Shown here one piece after another: positions 46,501 to 54,845 of a stretch of 64,000 nucleotides of DNA; position 1 is the stretch's first letter; each line of letters begins with the position of its first letter. The notes under the pieces were generated by a model. That model was not told the origin of the DNA and searched no databases. It worked only from the letters and a program-made list of their open reading frames with translations. Made by a program: the position numbers and the translations under genes. This DNA is from Bedellia somnulentella (taxonomy: Eukaryota; Arthropoda; Insecta; Lepidoptera; Bedelliidae): contig OY755171.1 in NCBI GenBank assembly GCA_963576735.1, forward strand, positions 15,252,001-15,316,000. Direction: 5' to 3'.

Positions 46501-49500
46501 AAGCCGACAATACACAGCGATAATATAGATTCTACATGTAAAATATTTCACTCAGATTCGGTGATTTGTTAATAATCTCTTTCATTATTCCGTCGAAAAA
46601 TGGGCACATTCTAATTAAAGTTTGTAGATGCAAGAGATAAAAGAAAAAGTATTATGTTAACGGGATTGTGAAGTCACGTGGTCAGCGCTCTGATTATTTA
46701 CAAAAAATCTATCTCTTTGCCACAATAGCATCGTCTGTCTTGCGATAGAGATGGTTTGTTACAACAACTGTATTTGGCTCCAGAAATATGGTTACGGGAA
46801 GTAATTTTTCCAAACCACTAAAACTTTTAGAAAAAGGAATATTTTGGTCTCATTTCATTCAGTTCATTATAATCCAGGGTCAAACGGTTCTTTTCTTAAG
46901 CGAAACATTACTCTGAATATTTACGGTTGACTCTAGATTTTTTTAATATCAATAATATATACAAAAACGTGCCAATTGGACTTCAATACCTGTTTTTATA
47001 TGAAAAATAACAGGATTACATCCTTTTAAGAGCACAACATCCGATGTTGGATAATAATCTCAACTGCTGGAAGTATGTTCATCGTTTAATTAAAAGCACG
47101 ATATTCTACTGTTAAATAAGTAGCTGTTTTTATGCTAGAGTTTTCACTCATTATAATAAAGTAATATAAAGATAATTACAAAACATATTTCATCTTGTAC
47201 ATAACAGGTCCAAAATTTCCAGTCTACCTATATTATCACACCCTTAATATTATGTTCTTTTTTCTACTGATTGGCCAAAATAGAACAATAATTGCAACAA
47301 TGGCATAGTTACTAGCCGTAAGCGTGACTTTGCGGTTTTAGACAATAATATATAATATATGTTATTGTTCGTAACAACGCTAGAATTGAAAGCAAATACA
47401 GTATAGAAAAATCTCTGAGACTAAATTAATGTTAGGACGCTAAAACTCCAAGGAAAGACCATCCTCTGAAGAGTTATCCGCGCTGCAAGGATCACTGACA
47501 GGCAATGACGGACAGAAAGCTTTTCGTTGGTAAAAGATTTTTCTGATTGGTGTGAATTAACTAATCACAGTTTTTGGATTATTAAAACGTACAAAAATAC
47601 ATACATACAGCCAGAGCAATAGAGCGAGAAACTCCACAGCTACATTTGGAAGTTGATAGGGAACAAGATGGTAAATCTTTGGTGATGGGTCTCCCACCGC
47701 ATCGCCCAAAAATCACTTAAAAACCCCCAACCCTTAGTCGACTCTTATGACACCCGGGGTAAAAAGGGGTAGTGACATTCTAAGCAAGGCACTCACGGCA
47801 ACAAGCTACAAAAAAGTTCCCTTGTTAGAACATTAGGGACTCTTTGCATTAGTACACATGCATTTTTAGAACCTCTTAAAATTGCATGTGTAAACTTAAC
47901 GTAGTTAGATTCGTTTTACTCAACAATGAGATTGTCAAATATTTCAGATGGTCATTCTGAAACTAATTAACATTATCCATTAATAAACATAATTTTAAAT
48001 TTACATTATCCACTTCAGCGTAGATAATTTTATATTGACAAGATGGCATTCACTCGAAACGTTTCATGATCTACAAATAATCAACAAAACAATCATATCT
48101 TATCAAGTTTACGATTGACTAATAAATAAAAACCTATTATTTGAAGGAGATATAAGATATCCGTTCTCTCCCATTATTATGCTCGTTTAAAATAAAAACC
48201 TCTCATCTAGTAAATATTTAAACTCCAAGTTCACTAAACCTTCGTCTAGTTTTATCACCAGAAGGTCAAGCACGAGCCGTGTTTAAACTAGTTATCGCGT
48301 GGGATAAAGCAGCTATCTCTTACGCACTTACTTAGTATCGTATACTGCCATCTCATTCTTACCGTTATCGTGTCGATAAAATAGCGCTCGTGCTTGCTAT
48401 ACAGGAGACCTAGCGCGAGCGTTATTTTATCGTTACTCTGTTGGTTAGATTGAGATTAAAGTATACGATACTGTGTAAGTGCGAAAGAGATAGCTGTTTT
48501 ACATCACACGATATCTATTTTAGTCCAAGATCCCAGGGCCAAAAATTTATTTAAGAGAATTTTAAAATTTAGGGAGGTTGAACTGACGCGTGTGGAATAA
48601 AGAAATTCTTAAGGAATTAATCACAGTACTCATATTTAATAAAAAAACTTATTTCTTACTTTTTAGTATTTGATTGTTTATTTTCGGTTGATTTTTCAAC
48701 TATGAAGTCGGTTTTCGTTTTGTTAAAAAAAAATTATTTTACGAGTTTTACAGATGGGCAGACCTGGCAAAGATGCCCGTCTGATGAGGAAGCGACGGTT
48801 ACTGTATTATTCTTCGTATTTCCGGTATTCCTATTATTGTACGAATTGAAGATTTTGGCATTTTGCACAGTATTAAATAGGCTCAACCATATGTAACTTT
48901 ACATTGTTCTCGAAAGGTGATGGTCTACAATTCTACATCTTGACTCAAACATTCACGCCGAATATCCCCGAAGGATGCTTGGACAGTGTTCTCACGTGAT
49001 ACAAACAACAACAAAGCTTTGAACAAAAAAACTGTCACATGATTGTGAGTGTCGATAGTCCCCTCGATTTCCTGGTCTCATGGTGCTTTCTCGGTAACAA
49101 TAACATAACAAAAGAAATGTTTAGTGAACCTGTACTTCTCTGCATAAAAGCTACGAAGAGAGTGTAAATCTATATAGAATGTTGAAAGAACTATTTCCTA
49201 ACTCCTAGTGATTGAAGACCTACACCTTCCATCATCAGCTCAGCAGCATAATATTATGATTTCTAGAAGCTATTGCCAATATAACTTCAGAAAATATGTA
49301 AAACGCGGTACATGTGCCTATAAAATTTGAGGCTTTCCCTCGATTTCTCCAGAATCCCATCATCAGACCCTGATATCCTCATCATGGTACCATTCCGGGA
49401 GTATCTTCTTTTTAACTAAAAATAAATAATCAAAATCAGTTCATAAATGGCGAAGTAATCGGTGTACAAAAATAAACTAAAAATAAAAAAAATATACGTG

Positions 49501-52083
49501 TCGAATTGAGAACACTCCTTTTTTGAAGTCGGTTAAAAAAGTAGGAAATATTATCATTTTCAAAGTGTGAAAGGAAGGATTCTGCCGAAGGATTCGCAAG
49601 CAGCGTGATGCGCGGTATAGTGAAATTAGCTTTTTGAGCGCCAGCGATCGCGTGAGCTTTAGGTACAAAACTGCCGCTGTAATCGTAAACCAAAATTTTC
49701 AAAATGATTTTCAATATGATTGACTATGACTGTAACTTTTATAATAGGTCACAGCAGTGCCAAATATTTTGTAGTATAATATATACACAATGCATTTTGA
49801 TTCATAGCTTTTCACCGCACCGCTTTTTTATATCAAAATGTCCAAAGGGCTGTGTAGTGTCGGCATAGAATAGCACTGACCCGCAGGTGTTGTAAGAGGG
49901 CTTAGAGTTTTGGAGCTTTTAAAGTGATTGTTGGGCAATACGGTTGTAGACACATCACCAGCAACATTCAACGACTAAATGTGACTGAAGAATATCTAAT
50001 CCTGAAGCTCTGGCTACCCGGTTTTCGGATTTACAGGCCTAAGTATATGTATGTATTTTTATATTTCTAAAGAATGAAATCCATTTGAATGTAATTGTGA
50101 AATTTCAACCGATATAAGAAAACATTGTTAGCGTCTAGACGATTTTCCTATATATTGAGGATAAGAACCTTTTCCCCACTTAACTTCTAAAAGTGGCTGA
50201 GGAATTTCTTATACCTTAGCTCTGGCTACCCCTTCTTGTGGGTTATAGCCTGTGAGTCCTTTGTATACTTAATTCGAGGATATACTTAAAAAAATAGAAG
50301 ATATAAAAATTCAAATTTAAAAAAGTTTTATATAACATTGATCCTAACCCTAACACAAAATCATCTTATGTTAATCTTTGATGCACTTTTATGTTCGTCA
50401 GTTTATTAATAAACTTCATTGATTTAAAACTAGATTAACCTTGAGAATACCAGTTTATCGTACCGCCAGGTTGGGTCGCTAATGAATGTGTATAAAAAAC
50501 TGGATGTCTGTGTTGTGATACTTTAGCAGAAACTGTGTAATCATATATTTGTATGGTTGTCAGTTTTGAAATCCTAATTATAATGACAATACTATTCATC
50601 ATACCGAAAACTTGAGAAGAATCTTTAGTATCAAGTTTTTCCAGCCGTTTAATTGAAATACTTATTCTGTGTTTTGAACCGCTTAGAGATGTCTCAGACT
50701 AGAATTGTCCCATTTCGTCTTGTAGGTGTCGTACTAGGAGGATAAGGGAGCTTTTAAGTGATAGTCGAACAAAGCAATTGAAATAAAACTTTCTGATTGG
50801 CACTATAAATTGACCCCCGATCTTTCATTTGTAACTACTGGATCGCAAGTACCTACATTTATTGTTATTCGTAAGAGGCTGTTATATGAGATGCAAGTTT
50901 ATTAAAATAAATTTAAGTTTTTATTAAATTTAATGTTCCATCTAACAGTTATTCGGGGAGAGGATAAACATATGTTTAAAGGCTTTGCAGAAAATAATAA
51001 AAAAAACGCAGTTATACAATTTGTTGTTTCAGATTTACAGACTGCTCTCCTAAGCTAGATTTAGGTACCGTCATGTAAGAGTTATAATGAATTTGTTAAG
51101 AAAACAATTTATACTCCTATCATACAAATACCTGCAATTTATATATCATAATCGCACAACAGGGGTGCCATCAATGGATGTTACTGTTGTTTTAGTTTCA
51201 TTAAACAATTAACGATATCCATAGCATATCAGAATGAATGCCTTATACTTAATATAAAATAAACACTATTTATGAAATAAAATAGTTCCAGCTCTCAAAG
51301 ATGCAACATGGTTGTGTGTGTGGTATAAGTCATACTAGGGATGTTGTCATTTCGATATAATCGTGGATATTTTTGAGCGCTGTAATCTAAGAATATATCC
51401 ATTATTCGTATTTTTGGAAACATGGTAACCGAATAAAAAAATATATGAATAGCCACCACAATTTACTTTTGGCGGTCAACTTTTCCCATATCCCAAAAAT
51501 AATCTTAGGTATTATTTGTAAGCCTTCTTAAGGAATTAGCATCAAATGAAACTTTTGTAATGAAATATGAATAACTTATGTATATTTTGAAAGACACTGA
51601 CCAATAAATGATGACTCTGTAACAGGTTGCGGTTATAATATGCTTTGAAGATACGTGTTTTAATAATGGTATGATTACATAAATGTACCTTGTATTTTTT
51701 ATTGTTTTAGATGTATATAAGCAATTTTTTTAATGTATTGCGCAATATTTCCCGCAACCGCATTGACCGCACATGAGGGTGTCAACATTGCCCACGGGAA
51801 AAACCATGTTAAATTGGTTGGTTCTCGAGTTGCTCTTTTCGATTATTGCTCATAGGATATTCGTATATTAGCTACCCATCTAACAACAAAATAAAATAAT
51901 TTTAAACTGCGCCAGAATTGTATGTTTCTTCTTGGTGTAAGAAAGTCCTAACCCATAAGATGGTTACCATTTTATTCTATTAACTATTCGTTTAAATGTA
52001 ATTCATTTCCCATAAACCAATTACAACACAAAAAATAAAGCCACTTACTCATTCTCATATCTTGTTTCAAGAGTTTTATCCAT
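29447..52083 (-). CDS. SLC36/PAT-type amino-acid transporter, nine coding exons
   Basis: Joining exons 52083-52049, 42238-42095, 37095-36945, 35700-35579, 34596-34512, 33394-33150, 31851-31639, 30735-30566 and 29694-29447 gives 1413 nt, 470 codons plus stop, with every junction GT-AG and in phase. The product has a hydrophilic N-terminus (~60 aa) and about eleven hydrophobic segments, with L-K-S-S-L-G-S-G-L-L-S-M-P in the first membrane segment and F-A-M-E-G-I-N-V-V-M-P in the middle. These are signatures of proton-coupled amino-acid transporters (SLC36; insect relatives include pathetic and several paralogues). It probably moves small neutral amino acids across the plasma or lysosomal membrane. 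Substrate and paralogue are not determinable here. Length fits the family (~450-480). Confidence 0.9.
30161..30408 (-). repeat. family A full-length (transporter intron 8)
   Basis: Runs from 'TATACATACATACATATACTCACGG' to 'CCAACACTACACAGC'; ATTTCTTCC subfamily. Confidence 0.78.
30566..30735 (-). CDS. transporter exon 8
   Basis: Acceptor 'ttttttccag', donor GTATTT. Encodes A-L-T-A-K-I-L-V-A-L-A-V-F-F-T-Y-C-L-Q-M-Y-A-P, the conserved helix and Tyr-rich motif of PAT carriers, then a basic loop. Leaves in phase 1. Confidence 0.88.
30815..31054 (+). repeat. family A full-length
   Basis: 'GTCGTGTAGAGCCGGCTTAGAATGTCGCTACCCC' to 'GTATGTATGTACGTATG'; CTACCC subfamily, antisense to the transporter gene. 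Confidence 0.75.
31287..31508 (+). repeat. family A with a ~30-bp 5' internal deletion
   Basis: GCTGTGTAGTGTCG joins directly to GTGGGTGTACGTAAGAGG, skipping the CTTAGAATAGCACTACCCC segment. The rest is complete, including the ATGT tail. Confidence 0.75.
31639..31851 (-). CDS. transporter exon 7
   Basis: Acceptor 'ccgttacag', donor GTAAGT. Encodes T-A-I-F-A-M-E-G-I-N-V-V-M-P-I-E-N-E-M-K-N-P and Y-L-K-Y-G-D-E-V-L-G-S-I-T-Y-N-L-P, the most diagnostic SLC36 segment. Confidence 0.9.
31911..32012 (+). repeat. family A 3' half
   Basis: 5'-truncated copy from 'CTTTTCCCCACTCAACTTCC' to 'AGCCATGAGAATAAGTA'. Confidence 0.65.
32040..32855. other. intron sequence, no gene seen
   Basis: A short GC-richer part at 32100-32440 may be a decayed LINE 3' end. 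The 111-codon + ORF at 32480-32815 has no recognisable domain and extreme AT bias. Confidence 0.3.
32861..32930. repeat. small hairpin (AAGCATTAAATTACA arms)
   Basis: AAAAAAGCATTAAATTACA and its inverse TGTAATTTAATGCTTTTTT flank a ~20-bp loop, ending in a long T run. Probably a MITE remnant. Confidence 0.6.
32957..33067 (+). repeat. family A 3' half, diverged
   Basis: 'TTTCCCCAATCAACTTATAAAAGTGG' to 'ATACGTATGTACGTATG'. Confidence 0.55.
33150..33394 (-). CDS. transporter exon 6
   Basis: Acceptor 'aaatttcag', donor GTAAGT. Encodes an extracellular-type loop then hydrophobic helices with L-P-L-I-I-T-T-Q-I-R-Y-L-K-F-L-V-P-F-S and I-F-A-N-I-C-L-V, typical of the PAT core. Leaves in phase 2. Confidence 0.88.
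33589..33712 (-). repeat. family A 5' half
   Basis: Inverted, 3'-truncated copy ending 'CCGGCACTACAC'. Confidence 0.6.
33933..34229. repeat. family A snap-back inverted duplication
   Basis: A + copy of the 5' half (33933-34040) is followed after ~24 bp by its own inverse (34063-34173), then the + 3' tail (34188-34229). Both arms share the private variant GGGGCTTACAAGGG, where other copies have GGGGCTTTTAAGGG, so one arm was copied from the other. Confidence 0.8.
34512..34596 (-). CDS. transporter exon 5
   Basis: Acceptor 'ttttacag'; donor GTAGGC after codon GAT, which keeps phase 0 into exon 6. Encodes R-F-V-D-T-A-M-A-G-V-C-I-G-G-T-S-V-Y-V-L-F-V-A-S, a membrane segment aligning with the F-V-D...G-T-C-S-V-Y of PAT proteins. 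Confidence 0.85.
34774..35459. mobile_element. hAT MITE (34782-35451) with nested SINE
   Basis: Ends TAGTGTTGCACCGAA and, inverted, TAGAGATGCACCGAA (13/15). Flanks CTTATTGT and CTTATTAT form an 8-bp TSD with one change. The subterminal regions are full of TTCGGCCGAA-type palindromic words, likely transposase sites. Non-coding. Confidence 0.85.
34950..35130 (-). repeat. 5'-truncated SINE inside the hAT MITE
   Basis: 3' part of the tRNA-headed SINE, from the ATGTTATGTT tail (inverse at 34950) to CGGCGATAGGCC. TTACATAAAT flanks both sides (34940-34949 and 35131-35140). Confidence 0.8.
35579..35700 (-). CDS. transporter exon 4
   Basis: Acceptor 'tttgacag', donor GTAAAT. Encodes a hydrophilic loop with V-P-S-L-S-Y-T-D-T-C-E-E-A-V, matching the conserved loop after the second membrane segment. 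Leaves in phase 2. Confidence 0.87.
35985..36225 (-). repeat. family A full-length
   Basis: 'ACATACATACATATACTCACGG' to 'CCGACACTACACAGC'; ATTTCTTCC subfamily. Confidence 0.75.
36230..36785. other. intron 3 sequence, no feature seen
   Basis: AT-rich, no ORF and no recognised repeat. Confidence 0.3.
36787..36905 (-). repeat. family A 5' half
   Basis: Inverted copy ending 'CCGGCACTTCACGG', 3'-truncated; CTACCC subfamily. Confidence 0.65.
36945..37095 (-). CDS. transporter exon 3 (first membrane segment)
   Basis: Acceptor 'ttttacag', donor GTAAGC. Encodes L-K-S-S-L-G-S-G-L-L-S-M-P-Y-A-F then G-T-I-V-V-A-V-I-A-T-H-C-I-H-I-L, the PAT N-terminal helical signature. Confidence 0.9.
37237..37460. 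repeat. tRNA-like head plus unidentified GC-richer sequence
   Basis: CAACCGTGATCGCTCAGTGG matches the SINE head (A-box like) seen inverted at 42053. The rest, to about 37460, is unrelated to the SINE body. A 66-codon minus frame inside is not recognised. Confidence 0.4.
37569..37593. repeat. T25 tract, poly(A) of an inserted minus-strand RNA copy
   Basis: On the minus strand this is an A-run directly after AATAAATAAATAATAAATAA, as expected for a polyadenylated transcript end. Confidence 0.7.
37594..37781 (-). repeat. partial Copia 3' LTR (U3-R only)
   Basis: In element orientation a purine-rich tract GAGGGGGAG (37790-37782 region) is followed by TGTTAAATACTTATTAG, the expected LTR start. 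The sequence then ends in polyadenylation signals and an A-run with no U5. Confidence 0.6.
37858..41682 (-). pseudogene. Copia gag-pol polyprotein with one in-frame stop
   Basis: From ATG at 41682 the frame runs 1274 codons to the stop at 37858 with a single internal TAA (41550-41548, codon 45). The uninterrupted part starts at 41547 with GTG, not a real start. Domains in order: gag (UBN2-like), a CCHC knuckle (C-F-K-C-G-R-R-G-H-K-S-Y-E-C), protease D-S-G-A-T, integrase zinc and DDE core, Ty1-type reverse transcriptase with F-V-D-D near 38765, and RNase H with D-A-D-W-A and S-T-A-E-A-E-Y. Integrase before reverse transcriptase defines Ty1/Copia. The lone stop means the copy is young but makes only a truncated product. 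Confidence 0.92.
41548..41550 (-). other. premature TAA in the Copia gag
   Basis: Codon 45, after N-E-Q-E-E-E; the reading frame continues in register on both sides. Confidence 0.85.
41908..42053 (-). repeat. tRNA-headed SINE, 3'-truncated
   Basis: In SINE orientation it starts AACCGTGATAGCTCAGTGG (tRNA A-box like) and runs to GAGGAAACCCACATGCC. It diverges from the other copies after that and has lost most of the B-box-like region. Confidence 0.65.
42095..42238 (-). CDS. transporter exon 2 (hydrophilic N-terminus)
   Basis: Acceptor 'cctttcag', donor GTAAGT. Encodes a polar stretch (E-D-E-Y-K-T-S-E-T-S-F) with no helix. The first base completes a GAC codon with exon 1. Confidence 0.82.
42250..42910. 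other. intron 1 sequence, no feature seen
   Basis: No ORF above background and no recognised repeat. Confidence 0.3.
42915..43157 (-). repeat. family A full-length, CTACCC subfamily
   Basis: 'TACATACATACATATACTCACGG' to 'CCGGCACTACACGGC'; one of the least diverged copies. Confidence 0.8.
43222..43300 (-). repeat. family A 3' fragment
   Basis: 'TACACGGCTATCAATCTC' to 'TCAGCCACTTTCAC'. Immediately followed by an opposite-strand copy. Confidence 0.55.
43304..43537 (+). repeat. family A full-length, ATTTCTTCC-type
   Basis: 'GTTGTGTAGTGTCGGCTTAGAATAGCAC' to 'GAGTATATGTACGAGTATG'. Confidence 0.75.
43570..43665 (-). repeat. family A 5' fragment with deletions
   Basis: 'GTTGTTGGGGGTGAACCCCATCGCC' to 'GTGCTATTCTACACAGC'; third family A piece in a row. 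Confidence 0.55.
43720..43912 (-). repeat. tRNA-headed SINE, 5' module only
   Basis: Covers the tRNA-like head ('GTGATAGCTCAATGGG') through 'AGTTGTACTTAGTCATGTGACAGTG' and stops where the full copy at 45741-46108 continues into its second module. Confidence 0.7.
43915..45740. other. transporter intron 1, no gene seen
   Basis: About 1.8 kb of AT-rich sequence. A 69-codon + ORF at 44233-44442 has no recognised domain. No repeat identified. Confidence 0.3.
45741..46108 (-). repeat. full-length two-module tRNA-derived SINE (~368 bp)
   Basis: In its own orientation: TCATGATAGTCCAGTGGG (A-box like), GAGTTCCAATCC (B-box like, fits GGTTCRANNCC loosely), the body with 'GGAAACCCACATGGCTGAG', then the second module CGTACAAAACGGCGATAGGCC...GGATAAACGGCGTGAACG and an ATGTTATGTTA tail. 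Partial copies at 34950, 41908, 43720, 48950 and 54450 contain either module alone. Confidence 0.8.
46262..46517 (-). repeat. family A full-length
   Basis: 'ACCTACATACATACATATACTCACGG' to 'CCGACAATACACAGC'. Confidence 0.72.
46520..47595. other. transporter intron 1, no feature seen
   Basis: No ORF or recognised repeat. Confidence 0.3.
47600..47799 (-). repeat. family A, 3' end partly deleted
   Basis: 'ACATACATACAGCCAGAGC' joins the tail directly to AGCCAGAGC; the 5' end reads 'CAAGGCACTCACGGC'. Confidence 0.65.
48270..48530. mobile_element. palindromic MITE
   Basis: CAGCTATCTCTTACGCACTTACTTAGTATCGTATACT (from 48310) is matched in inverse by the run ending near 48500, with a centre near 48407. 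Outer parts TTATCGCGTGGGATAAAGCAGC and the inverse of ATATCGTGTGATGTAAAACAGC also pair. No ORF. Confidence 0.7.
48540..48945. other. intron sequence, no gene seen
   Basis: A 64-codon + ORF at 48702-48896 has no recognised domain. Confidence 0.3.
48950..49090 (-). repeat. strongly diverged SINE copy
   Basis: 'TTCACGCCGAATATCCCCGAAGG', 'CAGTGTTCTCACGTGATA', 'ACTGTCACATGATTG' and 'CTCATGGTGCTTTCTC' follow the order of the inverted SINE, with deletions. Confidence 0.5.
49100..49845. other. intron sequence, no gene seen
   Basis: Two overlapping minus ORFs (49714-49436) are probably chance; no domain. Confidence 0.3.
49849..50056 (+). repeat. family A, diverged
   Basis: 'GCTGTGTAGTGTCGGCATAGAATAGCACTG' to 'AGGCCTAAGTATATGTATG'. 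Confidence 0.65.
50167..50262 (+). repeat. family A 3' half
   Basis: 'CTTTTCCCCACTTAACTTCTAAAAGTGGC' to 'AGCCTGTGAGTCC'. Confidence 0.6.
50265..52040. other. 5' part of transporter intron 1, no feature seen
   Basis: AT-rich. A family A-like scrap may lie near 50700-50780. No ORF. Confidence 0.3.
52049..52083 (-). CDS. transporter exon 1 (start codon)
   Basis: ATG at 52083-52081 in a good context (AACAAAATGG) opens 11 codons plus two bases and stops at a GTAAGT donor. The leftover GA joins exon 2's C to give GAC in the correct phase. It is short, so support comes from phase, context and donor together. Confidence 0.7.
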
Positions 52084-52254
52084 TTTGTTTATCTACCTCA
52101 AAACTTGTTTCCAAAACACTTTCACTAACATTGAACTAAATGAACCATATTTTTACTGTCACTAAATAATTTAAGTGACTATAGTTGCGAGAGGCTAAGA
52201 GACGGAACCGCTCTAAACGAAACTTACTCCTAAGTGATGATTTGCTTAAACAAT

Positions 52255-52300
52255 GACACTTCAGTAGGGTGTCTAAGATTTGTGCAATAATTTATAAAGT
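52255..52300 (-). promoter_or_regulatory. candidate TATA box and start region of the transporter
   Basis: TATAAATT on the minus strand at about 52296-52289 lies some 210 nt upstream of the ATG. Transcription would start near 52262. Weak, sequence-only support in AT-rich DNA. Confidence 0.25.
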
Positions 52301-52378
52301 TTATGCAAACACTAAAATAAATTAATAGCTTGTAAATGATTGTCCGGGCCATAAAGGATTTCAATAACATAATAATAT

Positions 52379-52690
52379 ATATATGCAAGGAGCAAATTAT
52401 CGCCGCATTATGAATGTGTTACTATTAATTCTACTATCCATTAACTGTTTTTCTAATGACTATGAAATTGGATGCAACCCTTCGTGGGATTGTATTAATG
52501 TTCTTTTTAATAACTCTATTCGCAGCTATAAACCTCAAAAAAAGGGTTGTTATCGCCTCATTGTGTTAGAAATTCCTTAGCCAATTCCTATTAGGTGGCG
52601 GGGTCTCTGGCCATATCGCCAAACAATCACTTTAAAGACGCAATAACTACCTTAGTAGCCTCGTATTATACCCACGGGAAGAAATGGAAT
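52379..52690. repeat. duplicated segment, copy 1 (empty SINE site)
   Basis: 'GCAAGGAGCAAATTATCGCCGC...CTATTCGCAGCTATAAACC...' recurs at 54405-54780. The part after about 52520 is a decayed inverted family A ('AGAAATTCCTTAGCC'). Confidence 0.75.
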
Positions 52691-52847
52691 ACAAAGAATT
52701 ATATAAATAAATTGTTTATGTCTTACATTAAAAAGTTTAAAGGCTGAATATTCAAATACTAGTTAAACAGGAAAATACAAGAAAAAACACAATACAGTAA
52801 TCCAATTGTGTTTATTACAGTGTACATTATAGTTGGAGATAGTAACA

Positions 52848-52970
52848 TACATACATGCTCACGGCTATATATCCCTAAACGGGGTAGCCAGAGCTTTGGA
52901 AATAAAATATTCCACAGCCACTTTTGGAAGTTAAGTGGGGATAAATAATTGTTGGTGACGGTTGGAGATA
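52848..52970 (-). repeat. family A 3' half
   Basis: 'ACATACATGCTCACGGCTATATATCCC' to 'GATAAATAATTGTTGGTGACGG'. Confidence 0.65.
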
Positions 52971-53149
52971 GTAAGGCTTTTATTATTACTTTGATCGACA
53001 AACCTTGCGGTTACTTAAATCTGAATTATGAGTTTGCTAATCAACTATCTAAGTATATAATGACTTACAGAGTTTCATTGAATTCGTATAACACAAAGAT
53101 TTACGAGGAAAAGTGATGAATTTTAATTTTAAGATATAAACGGGTGATA

Positions 53150-53288
53150 CAGTGTGAGACCCATCACCAACAACATTTATTTTACTATCCTTTACCCACT
53201 ATGATTTCCAGTGGCTAAAGAATTTTTAATTTTGAAGCCCTGCCTCCCCAGTTTAGCCCTTTTAGCGATTTATAGCCGTGAGTATATC
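53150..53288 (+). repeat. family A 3' half
   Basis: 'GAGACCCATCACCAACAACATTTATTTTAC' to 'TTTATAGCCGTGAGTATAT'. Confidence 0.6.
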
Positions 53289-53489
53289 CAAATAAAACTT
53301 ACAAATCACGGCCACTCTACACCTAAGTCAATAGCTCGGCACTAGCGCCAGATGCACACTCACTAAGAAAAGTCACAAGATTTTATATCTACAATACTAA
53401 AATACCAAAGATACTTTTAATTCTTAGGTTAATACAAAATAAAGTTGCCTTTAACTTGAAAATTATTCCCAATATAGCATATATACATA

Positions 53490-53890
53490 TTAATCTTTTG
53501 CACTATAGCTGATGGATGACACTTTATCACATGGTTTTATCGATGATAAATAAATATCGACTAAAATAAGCTTCGTATTCGCTTTGAATCTAAAATATAT
53601 TCTCTCCTACTTCGGAGTCGGACAACAAGAATAATTCCTATCTGCCAGCCACCATACAGATGGTACGGAGGTGTCTTCGCGGAAACGAGTGTCCTAACAG
53701 ACACCCTAGCTCAGGCTCAATGTGTACATATATAGGTACTTAGGCTATCAGTCAGCTAAAGTGCAAAAGATTATTGTGACCAGCAATACAATATTGGGAG
53801 CATACATACATACACCCTGAGCTAGGGTGTCTGTTAGGAAACTCGTTTCCGTGACGATACCCAGAAGGATAGCTGTAGGGTGGGAGATAG
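53490..53890. repeat. two nested inverted repeats
   Basis: (a) TAATCTTTTGCACTATAGCTGA (53491) pairs with TCAGCTAAAGTGCAAAAGATTA (about 53754). (b) GGAAACGAGTGTCCTAACAGACACCCTAGCTCAGG (53680) pairs with CCTGAGCTAGGGTGTCTGTTAGGAAACTCGTTTCC (53816). Their spans interlock; this is likely MITE debris. Confidence 0.65.
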
Positions 53891-54104
53891 GAATAACTCA
53901 ACACTATTATTAGGTTTCTTTAATTTTTGTAAATAAATATTTGGAAGTGATAATAGTTTGACTCTAAGAATGTATAGAATATTTTTAGTTTTGAGTGTCC
54001 CTGCTACGCTTATACGTGGCTAAAGATTAGACCAAGTGGTCGACACTTGGAACGTGTAGATAATTGGCACACTTCGTTCTCTTTTCTATCTTTTCCATAT
54101 ATAC

Positions 54105-54395
54105 ATATACTCACGGCTATCCTAGTAGGGCTAGCCAGAGCTAAGGAATCAGAAATTCATACATATACTCACGGCTATATTTCCCTAGAAGGGGTAACCA
54201 GAGCTAAGGAATTATAAATTCCTCAGCCACTTTTGGAAATTGAGTGGGGAAAAGATGGTAAAAATAAAGGTTTTTGGTGATGGGTCTCCAACCGCATCGC
54301 CCAAAAATCCTATAAAAAGCCCCAATACCCTTAGTCGCCTCTTACGACACCCGTGGGTAGAAAGGGGTAGCGACATTCTAGCCGGCACTACACGG
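54105..54395 (-). repeat. family A inserted in the tail of another family A
   Basis: A truncated copy (54105-54158) gives way at 'CATACATATACTCACGG' to a full copy (54159-54395, ending CCGGCACTACACGGC), head to tail. Confidence 0.75.
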
Positions 54396-54399
54396 CCTA

Positions 54400-54780
54400 T
54401 ATATGCAAGGAGCAAATTATCGCCGCATTATTTGTTACTATTAATTCTATCGGCGATAGGCCTGCCCCCTATCACGTGAGTACACTGTCTAAGCAAAACG
54501 TGGGTACCTTCTCTGGACACTAGATGGCGCTGCCGTGTGAGTTCAGAAGTATTGGTACCTCTGCCAACCCCTTCGGGGATAAACGGCGTGAACGTTTATG
54601 TTATGTTATGTTATTAATTCTACTATCTATTAACTGTTTTTCTAATGACTATGAAATTGGATGCAACCCTTCATGGGATTATATTAATGTTCTTTTTAAT
54701 AACTCTATTCGCAGCTATAAACCTCAAAAATAGGGTTGTTATCGCCTCAGTGTGTTAGAAATTCCTTAGCCTATTCCTAT
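54400..54780. repeat. duplicated segment, copy 2 (split by a SINE)
   Basis: Matches 52379-52596 apart from a SINE at 54450-54611 and a few changes, including a missing GAATG. Confidence 0.8.
54439..54622 (+). repeat. 5'-truncated SINE (54450-54611) with 11-bp TSD
   Basis: Second SINE module CGGCGATAGGCC...GAACGTTTATGTTATGTT. TATTAATTCTA occurs at both sides (54439-54449 and 54612-54622) and once in the empty copy near 52422. Confidence 0.85.
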
Positions 54781-54845
54781 GAGGAATCAGAAATTCCTCA
54801 GCCACTTTTGGGAGTTGCGTGCAGAAAAGATGGTAAAATAAAGTA
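54781..54845 (-). repeat. family A fragment
   Basis: 'GGAATCAGAAATTCCTCAGCCACTTTTGGGAG' to 'GATGGTAAAATAAAG'. Confidence 0.6.

Noticed and set aside
54240..54479. 79-codon + ORF (similar one at 42994-43185)
   Set aside because: The frames arise from family A copies and recur wherever the repeat does; not genes.
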